A stretch of DNA of 64,000 bases, from contig JADGKB010000024.1 of the NCBI GenBank assembly GCA_027604185.1, forward strand, positions 62,001 through 126,000, in the 5' to 3' direction. Origin of the DNA: Boothiomyces macroporosus. Taxonomy: Eukaryota > Chytridiomycota > Chytridiomycetes > Rhizophydiales > Terramycetaceae. The notes below the pieces were generated by a model, which saw nothing but the letters and a program-made list of their open reading frames with translations, was not told the origin of the DNA and searched no databases. Position numbers and translations under genes: made by a program. Within the stretch, counting starts at the first letter, position 1, and each line of letters opens with the position of its first letter. Below, one piece after another: positions 10,826 to 21,907 of this stretch.

Positions 10826-13186
10826 TGTTGATTTTGTTTGGAAACCCTATGTCGTTGCGGCTACCTCAGGGAAAAAACCTCTTTTTGTAAGGCTGTCAAA
10901 CGAGCCAAGTATTGCAAAAGAAAAAGTGGAGCAGAATGGAATACCCAAGTCTCTTCTGGAACGAGAATCTTTAGATTCTTAATAAACAATGAAATCTCTT
11001 TTTTTATTCATGATAATCTAGTATTTTTGATTGTCAACAATCAAGAAAAATCATATCGTGGCTTGTTGACGGTAGAGAGTTTCCAAAACATGGGACAAAC
11101 TGATGGATATTTTTCGTCCATATTCAATGCAACAGACTTTGTAACCGCAATTAACGTAGGCGAATAATCCAAATACAGTGCTGTGGAAAAATAATTCAAT
11201 AATTGCTGGAATTCAGTTGTTGCTTGTGGTTTGCGGATTAATTGACTTTGGAGTATATACAATCAATTTATATCATGGATTGATACTGTCATGGGATAGA
11301 AAAGTAATTGGCCCAGCAGTGATTGCACTGGTTTTTACTGTGATCAGATTAGCATATATCCCGTTGTTTTTAATGTTCATTCCAGCTAATGGGATACCAA
11401 TATTACCGGATTACATTTACTCAGTAATTCAATTTAACAAAGGCGTCATTCTCCATCCTGTTTATCTTGTACGTAATATTGCTGATATTTCCATTGCTGT
11501 TTGCCATTGGTTGGTCAATCAAGTATCGAATGTGGAGAAATTCAGGACGACTAAGCAGCAAAGTGATTAATAAGGCCAAAAAGAGAGTGAAAAAACGAAT
11601 GAAGACAAAGAAAATCGCAAACATGGTACATGGAATTAACGCAGATCATCGTTATGCCAATTTACAACGAGGACAAGGATGCACTGATAAATGCGGTGGA
11701 ATCAATAGTTCAGTCAGTCTATCCGGCAAACAAGATGGTTGTATATCTGTCATTTGATTCAGATGAAATTAGTGAACTTTACCTACACTTGATGAAATAC
11801 TTGGCTGGCGGGGAAGAGTTACCCAAAAGTGCGTATAGGGAGCGAGTACTAATTATTTATCAGAGAATTCACTTTATAGTTAATCGATTCCCCCATGGAG
11901 GAAAGAGAAATACTCAAGCAGCTACTTTCGAGCAGATTATTGATGCGTATGAAGGCAGAGAAAAAGGAACATTTGTATTATTTATAGATTCGGATATTAT
12001 ACTTCACAGAGATTGCATGCTAGAGTTTTTAAGAGCGATGGAAGACAACAAGGAAATGGTTGGTATGACTGGCTTTATATCGGCGATTTCATCTCGTGGA
12101 TTTAATCCATATTGGTATTTTCAGGATACAGAATACGTTATAGGGCAGATATTTTCTAGGGCGTTGGAAGCTGGATTGGGCGGAGTAACTTGTTTACCTG
12201 GAGCTTTGACAATAGTCAGACTTAATGAGTTTGCACAAGCTTCGAAACTATATTTTTCAGATCTTGATACCGAAAAGATTTTTGACTTTCATAGATATCA
12301 TTTAGGGGAAGATAGATATCTAACTCACATTCTTATGGAGCAATCCAAGAGCTACTCTATAGGGTTTTGTTTATCAGCAAGGGCAAAAACTGAAGCACCT
12401 GGAAACTGGAGTTCATTCCTTAAACAGCGTAGAAGGTGGCTTCTTGGAGCGCTTTCCAATGAAGTGTACTTTTTATGTGATGTGCGACTGTGGGTCAGAG
12501 TTCCATTTTTAATTCTCTACAAGCTATTACTGTTTTCCTCCCAATCGACAGGATTCTTGATGTATCTAGTGCTATTTGCATACATAGTCGGAGTTTCTTT
12601 CACTACAATCCAAACGCTAGTACTTTGGACTCCATACTTGGCGAGCTGGATATTGACCTTCTTTTTTGCGATTGTTACTCGAAGATTCAAAATATTCTGG
12701 ATGTATCCTGTTTTAGTTTTGGTAATTCCATGGATATTCTTGCTAATTAACCTGTACTCTACCTTTACTTGGAATGTTCGTACATGGGGTGGACCTCGCA
12801 CCGACCAAGAGGAGCACATACAGCATATTGACCTTAGCAGACCTATTACACTATTAGAGTTACAATTGGAGGGCACCAGCGACTTTTTACTGGATATGAT
12901 TGATTACGACTCTTCTGGCACCTTAGGATTCACTGATTCAATGTACTCTAGAGATTCAAGAGACTCTGACGAGAGTGGATATGAAAGTAGTTTGGGAGAC
13001 AGACGTTCGAGATCTAGAACAAGTCTTGCGAATAGGAGTCAATCTTCCTTCAATTCGTACAAGCCATCTAGACCTTCGTCTCTTGGAAGAAATCAATCTA
13101 GTTCTGACGAGGACAAAGAAAATCCGTATGATTTACCCCAGATCGCGACAGTGTCAGAGAGGCTGTTTACAGAATGGAATAGATAA
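10825..13186 (+). CDS. Chitin synthase (family 2 glycosyltransferase), N-terminus unresolved
   Basis: Polymerises UDP-GlcNAc into chitin at the plasma membrane. Three or more hydrophobic segments come first. The catalytic core follows: IIVMPIYNEDKDAL, HGGKRNTQ, FIDSDIIL, LGGVTCLPGALTIVR, GEDRYLT, QRRRW; further membrane segments and TWGGPR come next. The tail is Ser/Arg-rich. Secure introns: 11141-11159, 11425-11443 and 11626-11644, all 19 nt. The layout resembles division II (class IV-like) enzymes, but the sequence is divergent. The first exon is uncertain: an ATG at 10825 could lead in through a GT-AG intron at 10851-10869, and another open frame at about 10818-10980 competes with it. Confidence 0.85.
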
Positions 13187-13201
13187 TTTATATGCATTAC
13201 T

Positions 13202-14421
13202 TTATTGTACCCCCATTTCAATCCTTAATATTTTGAATCTTTCTTTAAACCATTTCTCCAATTTATTTGCACTTTGTTAATTATATTTTACCATTTGACA
13301 TATGTAGACCCATCTTGGTTGTATGTCCTGCAATTGTTCCAAATGAGATTCACGTCGGCAGAAAATTCGTCTAGTGTATTATACTTGTTGGCCTCGATGT
13401 TTTCGTTTAGTGTTCTTAAATCCATAGGATTTTTAATGATATCATAGTAGTCAGGCACTCCAGCAACCGGTTCAACGAAAGGCCATGAATGAGTGTTCTC
13501 ATGAAGCTCATTTAGCAGCTTCTTCATGAATATATATAATGGACTTCTCTGTCTTGGTGTTGGGCGATGCGACAAATGAGTGGCATTTGGCATCCAACCG
13601 GCTTCCTTCAAGCCAGGAATTGTATTTGGGTCAATGCTTTCTTCTCCGTTATCAAATAAGTTATTCTTGTGTATTATATGAGCTTGAGTATGATCCCTAA
13701 TCTTTTTGAAAACAGCCTACAATCAATGGTAATTACCCATCTTTGAGCAGCCATTATATTCACCGCATCCAGATATTTCACCTTGTCCAACATGGTACAC
13801 TATGTGAGTAGCAATTACCTGCATGATAGTTCCACCTTCATAATCCTTAATGTACCCCATCCAGAGAGACTTTTCCAGCGTAATATCCGTAGTGAATCCT
13901 TGTTTTTTAAAATATCCGATCGCATAGTTATCAGCATAAGTCAGGAAATGCTTTGTGCCATGAGCTACCCGCACATGGTCCTTTACATGACTCATCAACC
14001 TTGATCCGTATCCTTGAACTTGGCAAGTGGTATCTATGGCGCAAAAAACAATTTCAGCAAACCCACCGTTAATAAATGGCTTGTAAGTGATCCCTCCCAG
14101 CACTGTATAAGGTCTCTTTACCACAGCCATCGCACAGTGGGATTTGTCGAAAACCAAACGAGCGATATACTCTTTAGGCATATTAGGTAACTGCTTTTGA
14201 AATATTGAGCGCAATCCGGACAGCAGAATCATTGATTGATCAGTTGAATCATTCAACACCACACAAAATTCCACTTTCCCATCGTTTTCTTCGATAATGG
14301 CCTTGGTTATCTTTGGAGGAAACGCTTCAGTGATTTCTTGCTTTATTTCTACATCCTGCACTTCCTCTGTCTGGCTTTCGTCGCCATTCTCCATTTGCTC
14401 GTGATTTCTTTTCTCACCCAT
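13202..14421 (-). CDS. GCN5: Histone acetyltransferase GCN5 with bromodomain
   Basis: Catalytic subunit of SAGA/ADA; acetylates histone H3. An acidic N-terminus precedes the GNAT domain: [47 protein letters not shown] (acetyl-CoA loop), [45 protein letters not shown] links to a bromodomain ([27 protein letters not shown]). Introns: 13800-13818 (19 nt), 13717-13736 and 13272-13291 (20 nt each). The product is 386 aa. The start codon lies 5 bp from the SDHAF3 ATG; an internal ATG (MENGDE) would shorten the N-terminus. The 3' end is 15 bp from that of the chitin synthase. Confidence 0.96.
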
Positions 14422-14426
14422 TTTCA

Positions 14427-14758
14427 ATGTCGCAGAAACAGATCCTCGAGCTCTATAAAAATATCCGCAGGTTACATAGACAACTACCACCCGATTTACG
14501 CTTTATTGGGAACAGATATGTGAAGGAGGAATTCAAGTTGCATAAAACGGCAAAGGAGCAGTATGTGCCAGGATTTATCCAAGGCTGGACAGCGTACAAG
14601 GAAGCACTGGAAGAGCAGGTTAAATTACACAGCCAAGTTAAAGGGATTAAACTAAGTAAAGAGGAACTCGACGCCCTGTCTCCGGAACAGCTGGGTAATA
14701 AATTTTAATCATAGGCCAGTTATATGAGTTGAAAAAAGTCTCCAAACCATCAGAATAA
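14427..14758 (+). CDS. SDHAF3: Succinate dehydrogenase assembly factor 3 (ACN9, LYR protein)
   Basis: Mitochondrial LYR-type chaperone for maturation of the SDH iron-sulfur subunit. Seen: [19 protein letters not shown] (LYR motif as LYK), [40 protein letters not shown] 20-nt intron at 14695-14714 separates the last 16 codons. The product is 103 aa. The LYR motif lies at residues 7-13, so the start is fixed and the 5-bp spacing to GCN5 is real unless GCN5 starts later. Confidence 0.93.
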
Positions 14759-14819
14759 TGTAATAATAAAGTTGAATTTTGAATTTATTATATTAGAAAA
14801 CGTATTTATAAATTAAATT

Positions 14820-16035
14820 TCAACAGTTCAAAAGCTCATCTTCATCGCTTTCTTTTGAATGTGAAACTTTGGGTTCGTATCTTGGTTGCTCAACAGCAAG
14901 TTTTACTGGTATTTGGTATCTGATGGGATATCGCGGCACGCTGTAGGTTGGATACGAATGCATTCTTGGAGAGGCATACCTGATTGCTGAAAAAGTTGGT
15001 ACTGGCATTACTCTAATTCTTTTCGGAGTGTGGTAAATTGAAGTGGGATACCTTGAGCGAGCAAGCCAATCGCTCTCTTCATGATCTCGTTTACTTTTAG
15101 TTTCCATTAATTGGTTAGGATCCCAATTTTCCTTGTCATTCTCACTGTAGCTGGTGAACTTTCTATTCTGCTTGGATTTACGCGGTGTATCTATTTCTTG
15201 GAGTACTTCTGATTTGTCTTTATCTGAAGGGTATTCAATCAAGTCATCTTTCTCGTCAATATGCTCTGGTGAATATTCACGTTTTTGATCATGCTCTGAG
15301 TTCCCATCTTCCTCTTCATCGTGGCTATCTTCAGTGGATTCATCATTTGAATCACTACGAGAATCTTGCTCCTTTTGTTTACGATATGCATCACTTTGAG
15401 AGTCTTCCGAAGCAGAACCGCTAGTATGCTCTTCATCAGACTCGTGATTGCTATATTCAGCATTTTGCATCCTGGCAATCCGTCTCTTGTACATCATTTG
15501 ACCATACAGTGGCCGATGAATATTTACAACGGAGGGATATCTAACAATTCTTGGACGGTGTAAATAACGCGGGAATATATATCTCGGTTGTCTAGTAGGA
15601 GATTGCAAGTCTTCTATGTCTGAACCACTGCTATATCCGTCATGTTCAATTTCGTTTTGTTTTCTGGCGATATCTTGATCCAAATCGAATGATCCATCGT
15701 CATAGTATTCAATCAGCCCTTTCTCTTCAAACAGACCCCTAACAGAGGAGGAACTCCAGGCTTCTTTGGCTTTAGATGGACTGATTGGGTTGCTATCCAC
15801 CGTCCCAAACACTTTAGGATCAGACTTGCGTAAAGCCCCTCGATCGATTACAATCTATATTAAAACGAAATACTTTTTCAGTCTCTAAATCGATTTCATC
15901 CGTTTCTTTTTCAAAATCTTTGCTGTACTTTTCAATGATATTATCCCAGGCCAGCTTCAGTCGGAACTGGGACTTGAACCGGAGGAAATCCAACTCCTTT
16001 TCCTTCTTTTCCAGCTTTGGCTCTTGCACAGTCAT
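14820..16035 (-). CDS. SCM3: CENP-A chaperone Scm3/HJURP-like protein
   Basis: Scm3/HJURP loads the centromeric H3 variant. The conserved N-terminal segment is visible after splicing: KLAWDNIIEKYSKDF, then DEIDLETEKIVIDRGALRK, which matches the Scm3 pattern W..II.KY...DEIDL.T..IV.D.G..R. The remaining ~330 residues are disordered and acidic, rich in Ser/Asp/Glu, with clusters of R/P/Y (RYPIRYQIP). The single intron is 19 nt (15855-15873). The product is 398 aa. Identity rests on the short motif. The ATG is 22 bp from the divergent p24 gene. Confidence 0.75.
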
Positions 16036-16057
16036 TATTTTTAATTTTTTAAAAAAT

Positions 16058-16707
16058 ATGATCTGGGTCTTGTTCGGATTGGTAAACAGCCTGCATTTTT
16101 ATCTTTCGTCTTCAGAAACCAAATGCTTCTACGAGGAGCTTGCGATTCACACGACGGTCATTGGCGCTTATAAAGTACTCAATCACGAAGCAAATTTGAA
16201 TGCGTATATGGAGAATAAACTCACTACGTTAAAGATTGTAGTGCATAGTGAACATACGGGACATAACCTGGTAGACACGAATGGAGCAAGTAGAGGAAAG
16301 TTTCATTTTACCACTGGTAAGAAAGCGCTAAAGAAGCGGAATCAGGAGTACACAAGATTTGCATAACACCGCATACCCAGGACTGGTTTGGAACACAAAC
16401 AAAGATTTACTTTGATTTACAATTAGGGCAAGAAACCAAGGTAGACAAAACACCTGGTTATTATAATGGTAAGATTCACTAACAAGAATTCCGTTATAGA
16501 ACTAAAGACTTGATTCAAAGGGCAGAAACAGTGCGCAATGATTTGAAACAACAAAAAGAAAGAGAAGAAGAGCTCAGAAGCGCTAGTGAATCGTTAAATA
16601 CTCGATCCTACGTGTACACATTAGTACAGATTGTAATATTAGTGCTTACTTGTGCTTGGCAATTGGCCAGACTGAAAACTTTCTTTTACGAAAAGAAATT
16701 GATTTAA
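16058..16707 (+). CDS. p24/TMED family cargo receptor (delta-like)
   Basis: Type I membrane protein cycling between ER and Golgi in COPI/COPII vesicles. Signal peptide (VLFGLVNSLHFYLSS), GOLD domain with CFYEEL, VIGAYKVL, GKFHFTTAESGVHKICI, a coiled-coil region, one C-terminal membrane span (VQIVILVLTCAWQLARL) and a cytosolic FFYEKKLI tail carrying the KKxx retrieval signal. Introns: 16317-16336 (20 nt) and 16469-16486 (18 nt). The product is 203 aa, the usual length. SEC24 at 23.5 kb belongs to the same vesicle pathway. Confidence 0.93.
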
Positions 16708-16711
16708 TAAA

Positions 16712-17789
16712 CTAGTAGTATATTGATCTGATTCGATGGTACGGTAAATGCTTCATTTCTGCTTCCATCTCTTTGGAAATATCCCAGAGATAAAAGTCAA
16801 CAATTATCGCGTTTACTGGTTCGATCTTGTATTTGCCCTCCTTGATTTTTTTGTTCAACTTTTCGACTAGTAGTTCAACACAGTGAATGGAAGCACCTCT
16901 GATTTCAACCTCATACTCTTCTCCTCTCTTTAGCATATTTTCATTGTTCAACGTAATATCTGAATCTAGAGATTCATGGTGCAATTGATGTTTCTGCAAT
17001 ACCGACAATAGCTCTGGCGAGTATTCCATTAGTTTGAAATACAACAATCCCTGTATAAGAAATAGTTACCTGTGGCACACGATAGTCTGCAAACATGGTA
17101 ATGGTAGAGATATCGCGGAAATATCCAAACGATCGACCTTCAAAACATCCCCAGATGTCCGCCACAAGAATTTGAACTCTTTTTTGCAGAGATACCTTTT
17201 TGCCTTTGTATACCACTGTATCATCAAATAATTCCCCAAACAAGTCAATCATTTTCTTGATTAATTCTTGGCAGGAATGATTGCATTCTTCAACTATTTT
17301 CTTGAATCCCCCGTATTCACTCAATATCTTGCCAGCTGTTTGAAGCATATCAATCCTTGTTTCCAACAAGGGCATTTCGTCACATCCTTCTTCAGTCCTA
17401 AAACAGTATCGGAGTTCATCTCGGCCACAGTTAGCATAGAATGAAGGTGTAGTAATCGGGATTCCTTCGTTTAGACTCCTTCTCATGGCCGCACAAAGGG
17501 ACCAGTATCCAGTATAAACCTCACCATCCAAAGTGACTTGGAACCTCTTTCTTTCACTCCTTTCATTCCAAAAAGAGAAATTCAGCAAGTCCATCACAAA
17601 TATCCAGTCCAGAGAGTGTTCATCAAGTGACTTTGGATGAAGTTTATGCTTCTTCCATTGCGTGATATCGTACTGCAATTCAGTCATTTTTTGTAATATC
17701 TGGTCCGCAGCGATTCCAATCTGATCCGTGTTTATCTTTACATGCTGCATATTTTCAGCAATAAACGCTGCACTTTGTTTTACATTCAT
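16712..17789 (-). CDS. QNG1: Queuosine 5'-phosphate N-glycosylase (DUF2419)
   Basis: Salvages the base queuine from queuosine nucleotides. Family sequence: [54 protein letters not shown]-type helices, [35 protein letters not shown], and the C-terminal [15 protein letters not shown]...[11 protein letters not shown]. One 19-nt intron at 17051-17069. The product is 352 aa, close to human C9orf64 (341). The start is 11 bp from the ATG of the divergent tRNA-guanine transglycosylase, which uses the queuine this enzyme releases. Confidence 0.94.
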
Positions 17790-17800
17790 TTCAAAAAAAA

Positions 17801-19133
17801 ATGTGCGACAAATCAGCTTTAAAATTCAGTATAAAAGCTTCATGCTCGACTACAAAAGCCAGATCGTCATTCATGAAACTGCCTCATTATACAGTGCATA
17901 CACCGCAGTTCATGCCAGTGGGCACATCAGGCTGTATGAAGGGAGTTACAACTGAACAATTGGAGGAATTGGACTGCCATATCATTCTAGGCAATACCTA
18001 CCATCTTGCCCTACAACCAGGAAAGGATTTATTGAATCAAGTCGGCGGGCTGCACAAGTTCATGAATTGGAAAAGAGGAATGCTGACAGACTCTGGAGGT
18101 AAGATAAAAATTAAAGCAAGGATTCCAAATGGTTTCATTATTGAAATTCTCTGAAATTACAGAGGATGGAGTCAAGTTCATTTCACCATTTGATGGCGTA
18201 ACAGAAACTCTGCTTACCCCAGAGCACTCTATGGAAATCCAGAATGCTATTGGAGCAGGTATTAATTACTAACCAGATATTATGATGCAGTTGGATGATG
18301 TGGTGTCATCACTTGTTACTGGGCCAAGAGTAGAAGAAGCAATGTGGAGGTCAATCAGATGGTTGGATAGATGCTTCAAAGCACATGCCAAACCTAAAGA
18401 ACAGAACCTTTTTCCCATCATTCAAGGTGGTTTAGATTTGAGATTGAGAAAGATTTGTGTTGAAGAAATGGTAAAGCGCGATGCGAATGGCTATGCTGTA
18501 ATATTTGTTAATGCTAGATTGGAGGATTATCTGGGGGCGAATCTAAAGATACTTTTTGGAGAATAGTGTCCGCATGTACTGACTTGCTGCCTAAAGATAA
18601 GCCAAGATATTGCATGGGAGTTGGATATTCAGAGGATGTAATCATAGCTAATTTAGTTGGTTGTGTGCTCTGCTTTGGGTGTGGACATGTACGATTGTGT
18701 TTTCCCAACTAGAACTGCTAGATTTGGAAGTGCATTGACCAGAAGAGGAGCAATGAAGCTTAAAAATCAAATATATGAAATGGATCATCTGCCGATAGAA
18801 GAAGATTGCACATGCTATACATGCAAAACCCACACAAGAAGTTACTTGTCGAGACTGCTTAGACAGAAAGAGACTGTTGGATGCCACTTGATATCTATAC
18901 ACAACATTGCTTATCAAATGAGGCTGATGAAGGATATTCGCGATTCTATTGAGCAGGACCGCTTCCCAGCGTTTGTACAACAATTCATGAAAAAGTACTA
19001 CCATGAAAGAATTGCAAGTATCAGTGAAGACGAAGAAAATCAAAACGATCCAGGTAAAGCAATTGGTGCTGATGGATATCCCGTGTGGATCACCAACGCT
19101 TTAAGCAGTGTGGGCATTACATTACTCAAATAA
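17801..19133 (+). CDS. QTRT1: Queuine tRNA-ribosyltransferase catalytic subunit
   Basis: Exchanges guanine-34 for queuine in GUN-anticodon tRNAs. Motifs: [39 protein letters not shown] (catalytic Asp region), [45 protein letters not shown], zinc site CTCYTC...H..IHN. Introns: 18099-18120 (22 nt), 18259-18276 (18 nt), 18498-18517 (20 nt), 18638-18656 (19 nt). The product is 417 aa. No queuine-synthesis genes are seen here, in keeping with eukaryotic salvage. Confidence 0.97.
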
Positions 19134-19168
19134 ATTAATGTGATAAAATTCAACAATCCCAGGATATA

Positions 19169-20211
19169 TTATAATTTTTCCTGAGTAAACGTACTTAACC
19201 CAGCTACAGTTGCACCACCCGCAATAGCTTTCAATCTATGTTAGCTAATCAAATACTCTTCCGAATCATCTAAAATTAATAAATATTACCTTGCACTCTG
19301 TATATAGTAATCTCCTGTTGCTTGAAATATCTCCTGTTTTCCTCATCCACAAGCACAAGATTCAAATAATACCTGGTAGAGAATTTCTTGTTTACATCGC
19401 GGTAAGTAGGAGTAAGCTCGAATCCAGACAAGAATAGTCTAATTGGTATTGTCTCACCCTTCACTGGTGCACCATCCATGATTTCGAATCTTGTAATAGT
19501 CTCACTTTCGTTATATTGAGTATTTCCTGAACCAGTAGTTTCTCTCCTGATAATTGACAGCTCCATGTTCTTGATTTTAATCCTAACTAGTAAAAAGTAG
19601 ATTTTCCCAACTATGACATCCCTCAGGTGGTATCTTTGTTAGCTAAATTTACTTGGCTTTGTTGTACTCGAATTCGATATGAAGACACTCTTCGATCCCG
19701 ACTTCCATTTTAATAGCTTCTTGAATTTCTGCTGGCATGCGATAAGAGTGGACCCAGATTTCCTTTTCAGCAGAGATATCCGCAAGTCTCCTCCCAACGG
19801 AAACACGAATAATATACCGAAGTTTAACATTGATTCCATGGTAGGATTCGTATTGTTTCTCTACGTTCTTGAAATCAAATTCAAAAGTGCTTGATTGCCT
19901 CAAATCCCCTGGAGCGCACAACTCTTGTGTTTGTGACAAAAATTCGTAATGGTTTCCCCTGTCATAAAATAACTGGATTTGGCCAATAAACTCTACTTTT
20001 ATCCCTTGATGCTCCAGCTTGCGTCCGTCTTTTAACCGCACTTGTACTTTACCAGTTACGGATTCTCCGTCAAAATACAGCGGGCAGTTGATTTTATCCT
20101 TGGTTTCGATCTGTTTCCTTTGATCCTCTTCATTTAGCACGACTTCGATCTCTGCGTTCGGCCCTACGAATCCAAACAAGCTCTATTGTAAAATTTGTGA
20201 TTTACTTGCAT
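19169..20211 (-). CDS. VPS26: Vacuolar protein sorting 26 (retromer)
   Basis: Arrestin-like retromer subunit for endosome-to-Golgi retrieval. Seen: FGFVGPNAEIEVVLN, YFDGESVTGKVQV, HQGIKVEFIGQI, YHLRDVIVGKIYFLLVR, MELSIIRRETTG, IPIRLFLSGFELTPT, VNKKFSTRYYLNLVLVDEE, RRYFKQQEI. Exons are 6, 530, 344, 13 and 67 nt: the first exon is only ATGCAA (20211-20206), and a 13-nt exon lies at 19269-19257. Introns: 20183-20205 (23 nt), 19634-19652 (19), 19270-19289 (20), 19236-19256 (21). The product is 319 aa. Confidence 0.94.
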
Positions 20212-20417
20212 CGAGAAACTAAACTTTTTTTCAAAACAGAATAGAATAAATCACATGCTTACCAAATAAGCTTAACCTTATAAGTTTAATAAATTTCTCT
20301 CTGCGGGATTTCTAGGCCTTTCTTTCGTGGGACAATGACCGCTGAATAATGAGGTTACATGGATGGCCATTGGCAAAAAGGACGTAATTATATTAATTTC
20401 AGTTTTTTTTTCACTGC

Positions 20418-21852
20418 ATGGCAACTTTTCAAACCAGTTGATTTTTCTTAACGATAGATATTTGGGTCAAGGGTCTTGATTCAAAGGTTTGCAAGAATAA
20501 CACTTCGTTTACCTTCAAAACCTTGGATATCGAAGAGTATGAATCCATACAATCCCGCGATTTGAATATCAACCCGCTAAAGTATCTCAAGAAGGAAGAA
20601 AAGTCTAAATCAGTCTCAAACAGCCCAAAAATACCCAAGAAGAAGGAAAGGAATCTGCTCCACCTGATAATGAACGAGTTGCAGCTGTCTCCGCGAAGTG
20701 ACCCTGCGATATCTCCACAGATCAGAGAAAGCTTCCATTTAGAACCGCCAGTATTCCCTGCACGAAAGAACAAGGAAAAAGCCGATCTGTTTAAAGATTT
20801 ATTAACTGCGAAACCTAGAGTATCACGAAATGAACCGTGCGAACGGTTAGTTGAAAAGTACGGGTACTGTCAATCACAGGTGATAGGAAAAGGCGCTACG
20901 AGTAAAGTACGGCTGGTAGTGTCGCACAAGGAAGGAAACAAAGTATATGCTGTAAAAGTACTATGGATTAATTGTAGGAATTCAGGAAAAGGCGAAAGAA
21001 CGAGTCGCAAAAGGAATACATGAAGAGAATGACTGCTGAATTTTGTATCTCTTCATCCTTGCATCATGCTAACGTCGTTGAAACCTTGGATCTGGTCGTC
21101 GATGATAAACACACGTGGTGTGAAGTGATGGAGTACTGCTCTGGCGGTACCTTGTATGATATCCTACAAGAAAAACCTCTTTTACAATCTGAAATCGATT
21201 GCTGTTTCAAACAGCTTATAGGCGGTGTAAATTATATCCATTCAATGGGTGTTGCTCACAGAGATTTAAAACCAGGTAGTCTTCAATTAATTCAGAAAAT
21301 ATCCTGTTTGACGCAGACGGACAGCTGAAAATCTCTGATTTTGGCACTTCGGATGTGTTTCGTACATGTTTTGAAAATTCTTGCCATCTATCAAAGGGTG
21401 TATGTGGTTCACGTAAGATGTTACTAACCAGTGCCTTACATTGCTCCCGAAGAATTCTCAAACTCAGAGTACGATGGAAGAGAAGTAGATATATGGGCAA
21501 CTGGTGTAATTTATTATGCCATGAAGTATGCGGGACTTCCATGGATGCATGCTGTACCTAACGATGAACGATACAATGTATTTTTGAAAACTCGAAAAGG
21601 GAATTTTAAGCCAATTGATAGTTTGCTACCGGGATGTAGAAACTTGCTCAACAGTGTTCTTGAACCTGATCCTAAAGAGCGATTTACCTCGCAAAATATT
21701 GTTGATGATCCTTGGTTTAAAAGCATCTCTGGTAATTGATTACTGATGTAGTATGTTGTCATTTAGAGGCAGATAATGGCAGGCACCACCATTTGTGTAA
21801 AAGTCAACTGAACCAGTTTGAAAAGAAATGTCCTCCTACTGTTAAGTGCTAA
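20418..21852 (+). CDS. HAL5/NPR1-family serine/threonine kinase
   Basis: Fungal-type kinase group controlling plasma-membrane transporters and ion homeostasis. The N-terminal ~140 residues are basic and low complexity. The kinase domain has VIGKGATSKVRLV (P-loop), YAVKEFRKR (Lys in VAVK position), KEYMKRMTAEFCISSSLHH, WCEVMEYCSGG, HSMGVAHRDLKPENILF, KISDFGTSDVF and LPYIAPEEF, a strong HAL4/HAL5 signature. Introns: 20437-20457 (21 nt), 20959-20978 (20), 21276-21295 (20), 21413-21431 (19), 21732-21751 (20). The product is 444 aa. The start is an ATG in a 19-nt first exon; the upstream frame is closed. Confidence 0.9.
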
Positions 21853-21907
21853 CAGTAGTCCAACTAATAGATATAATAATTCGTGTTAAATAAATGAAGG
21901 TGTTTAT

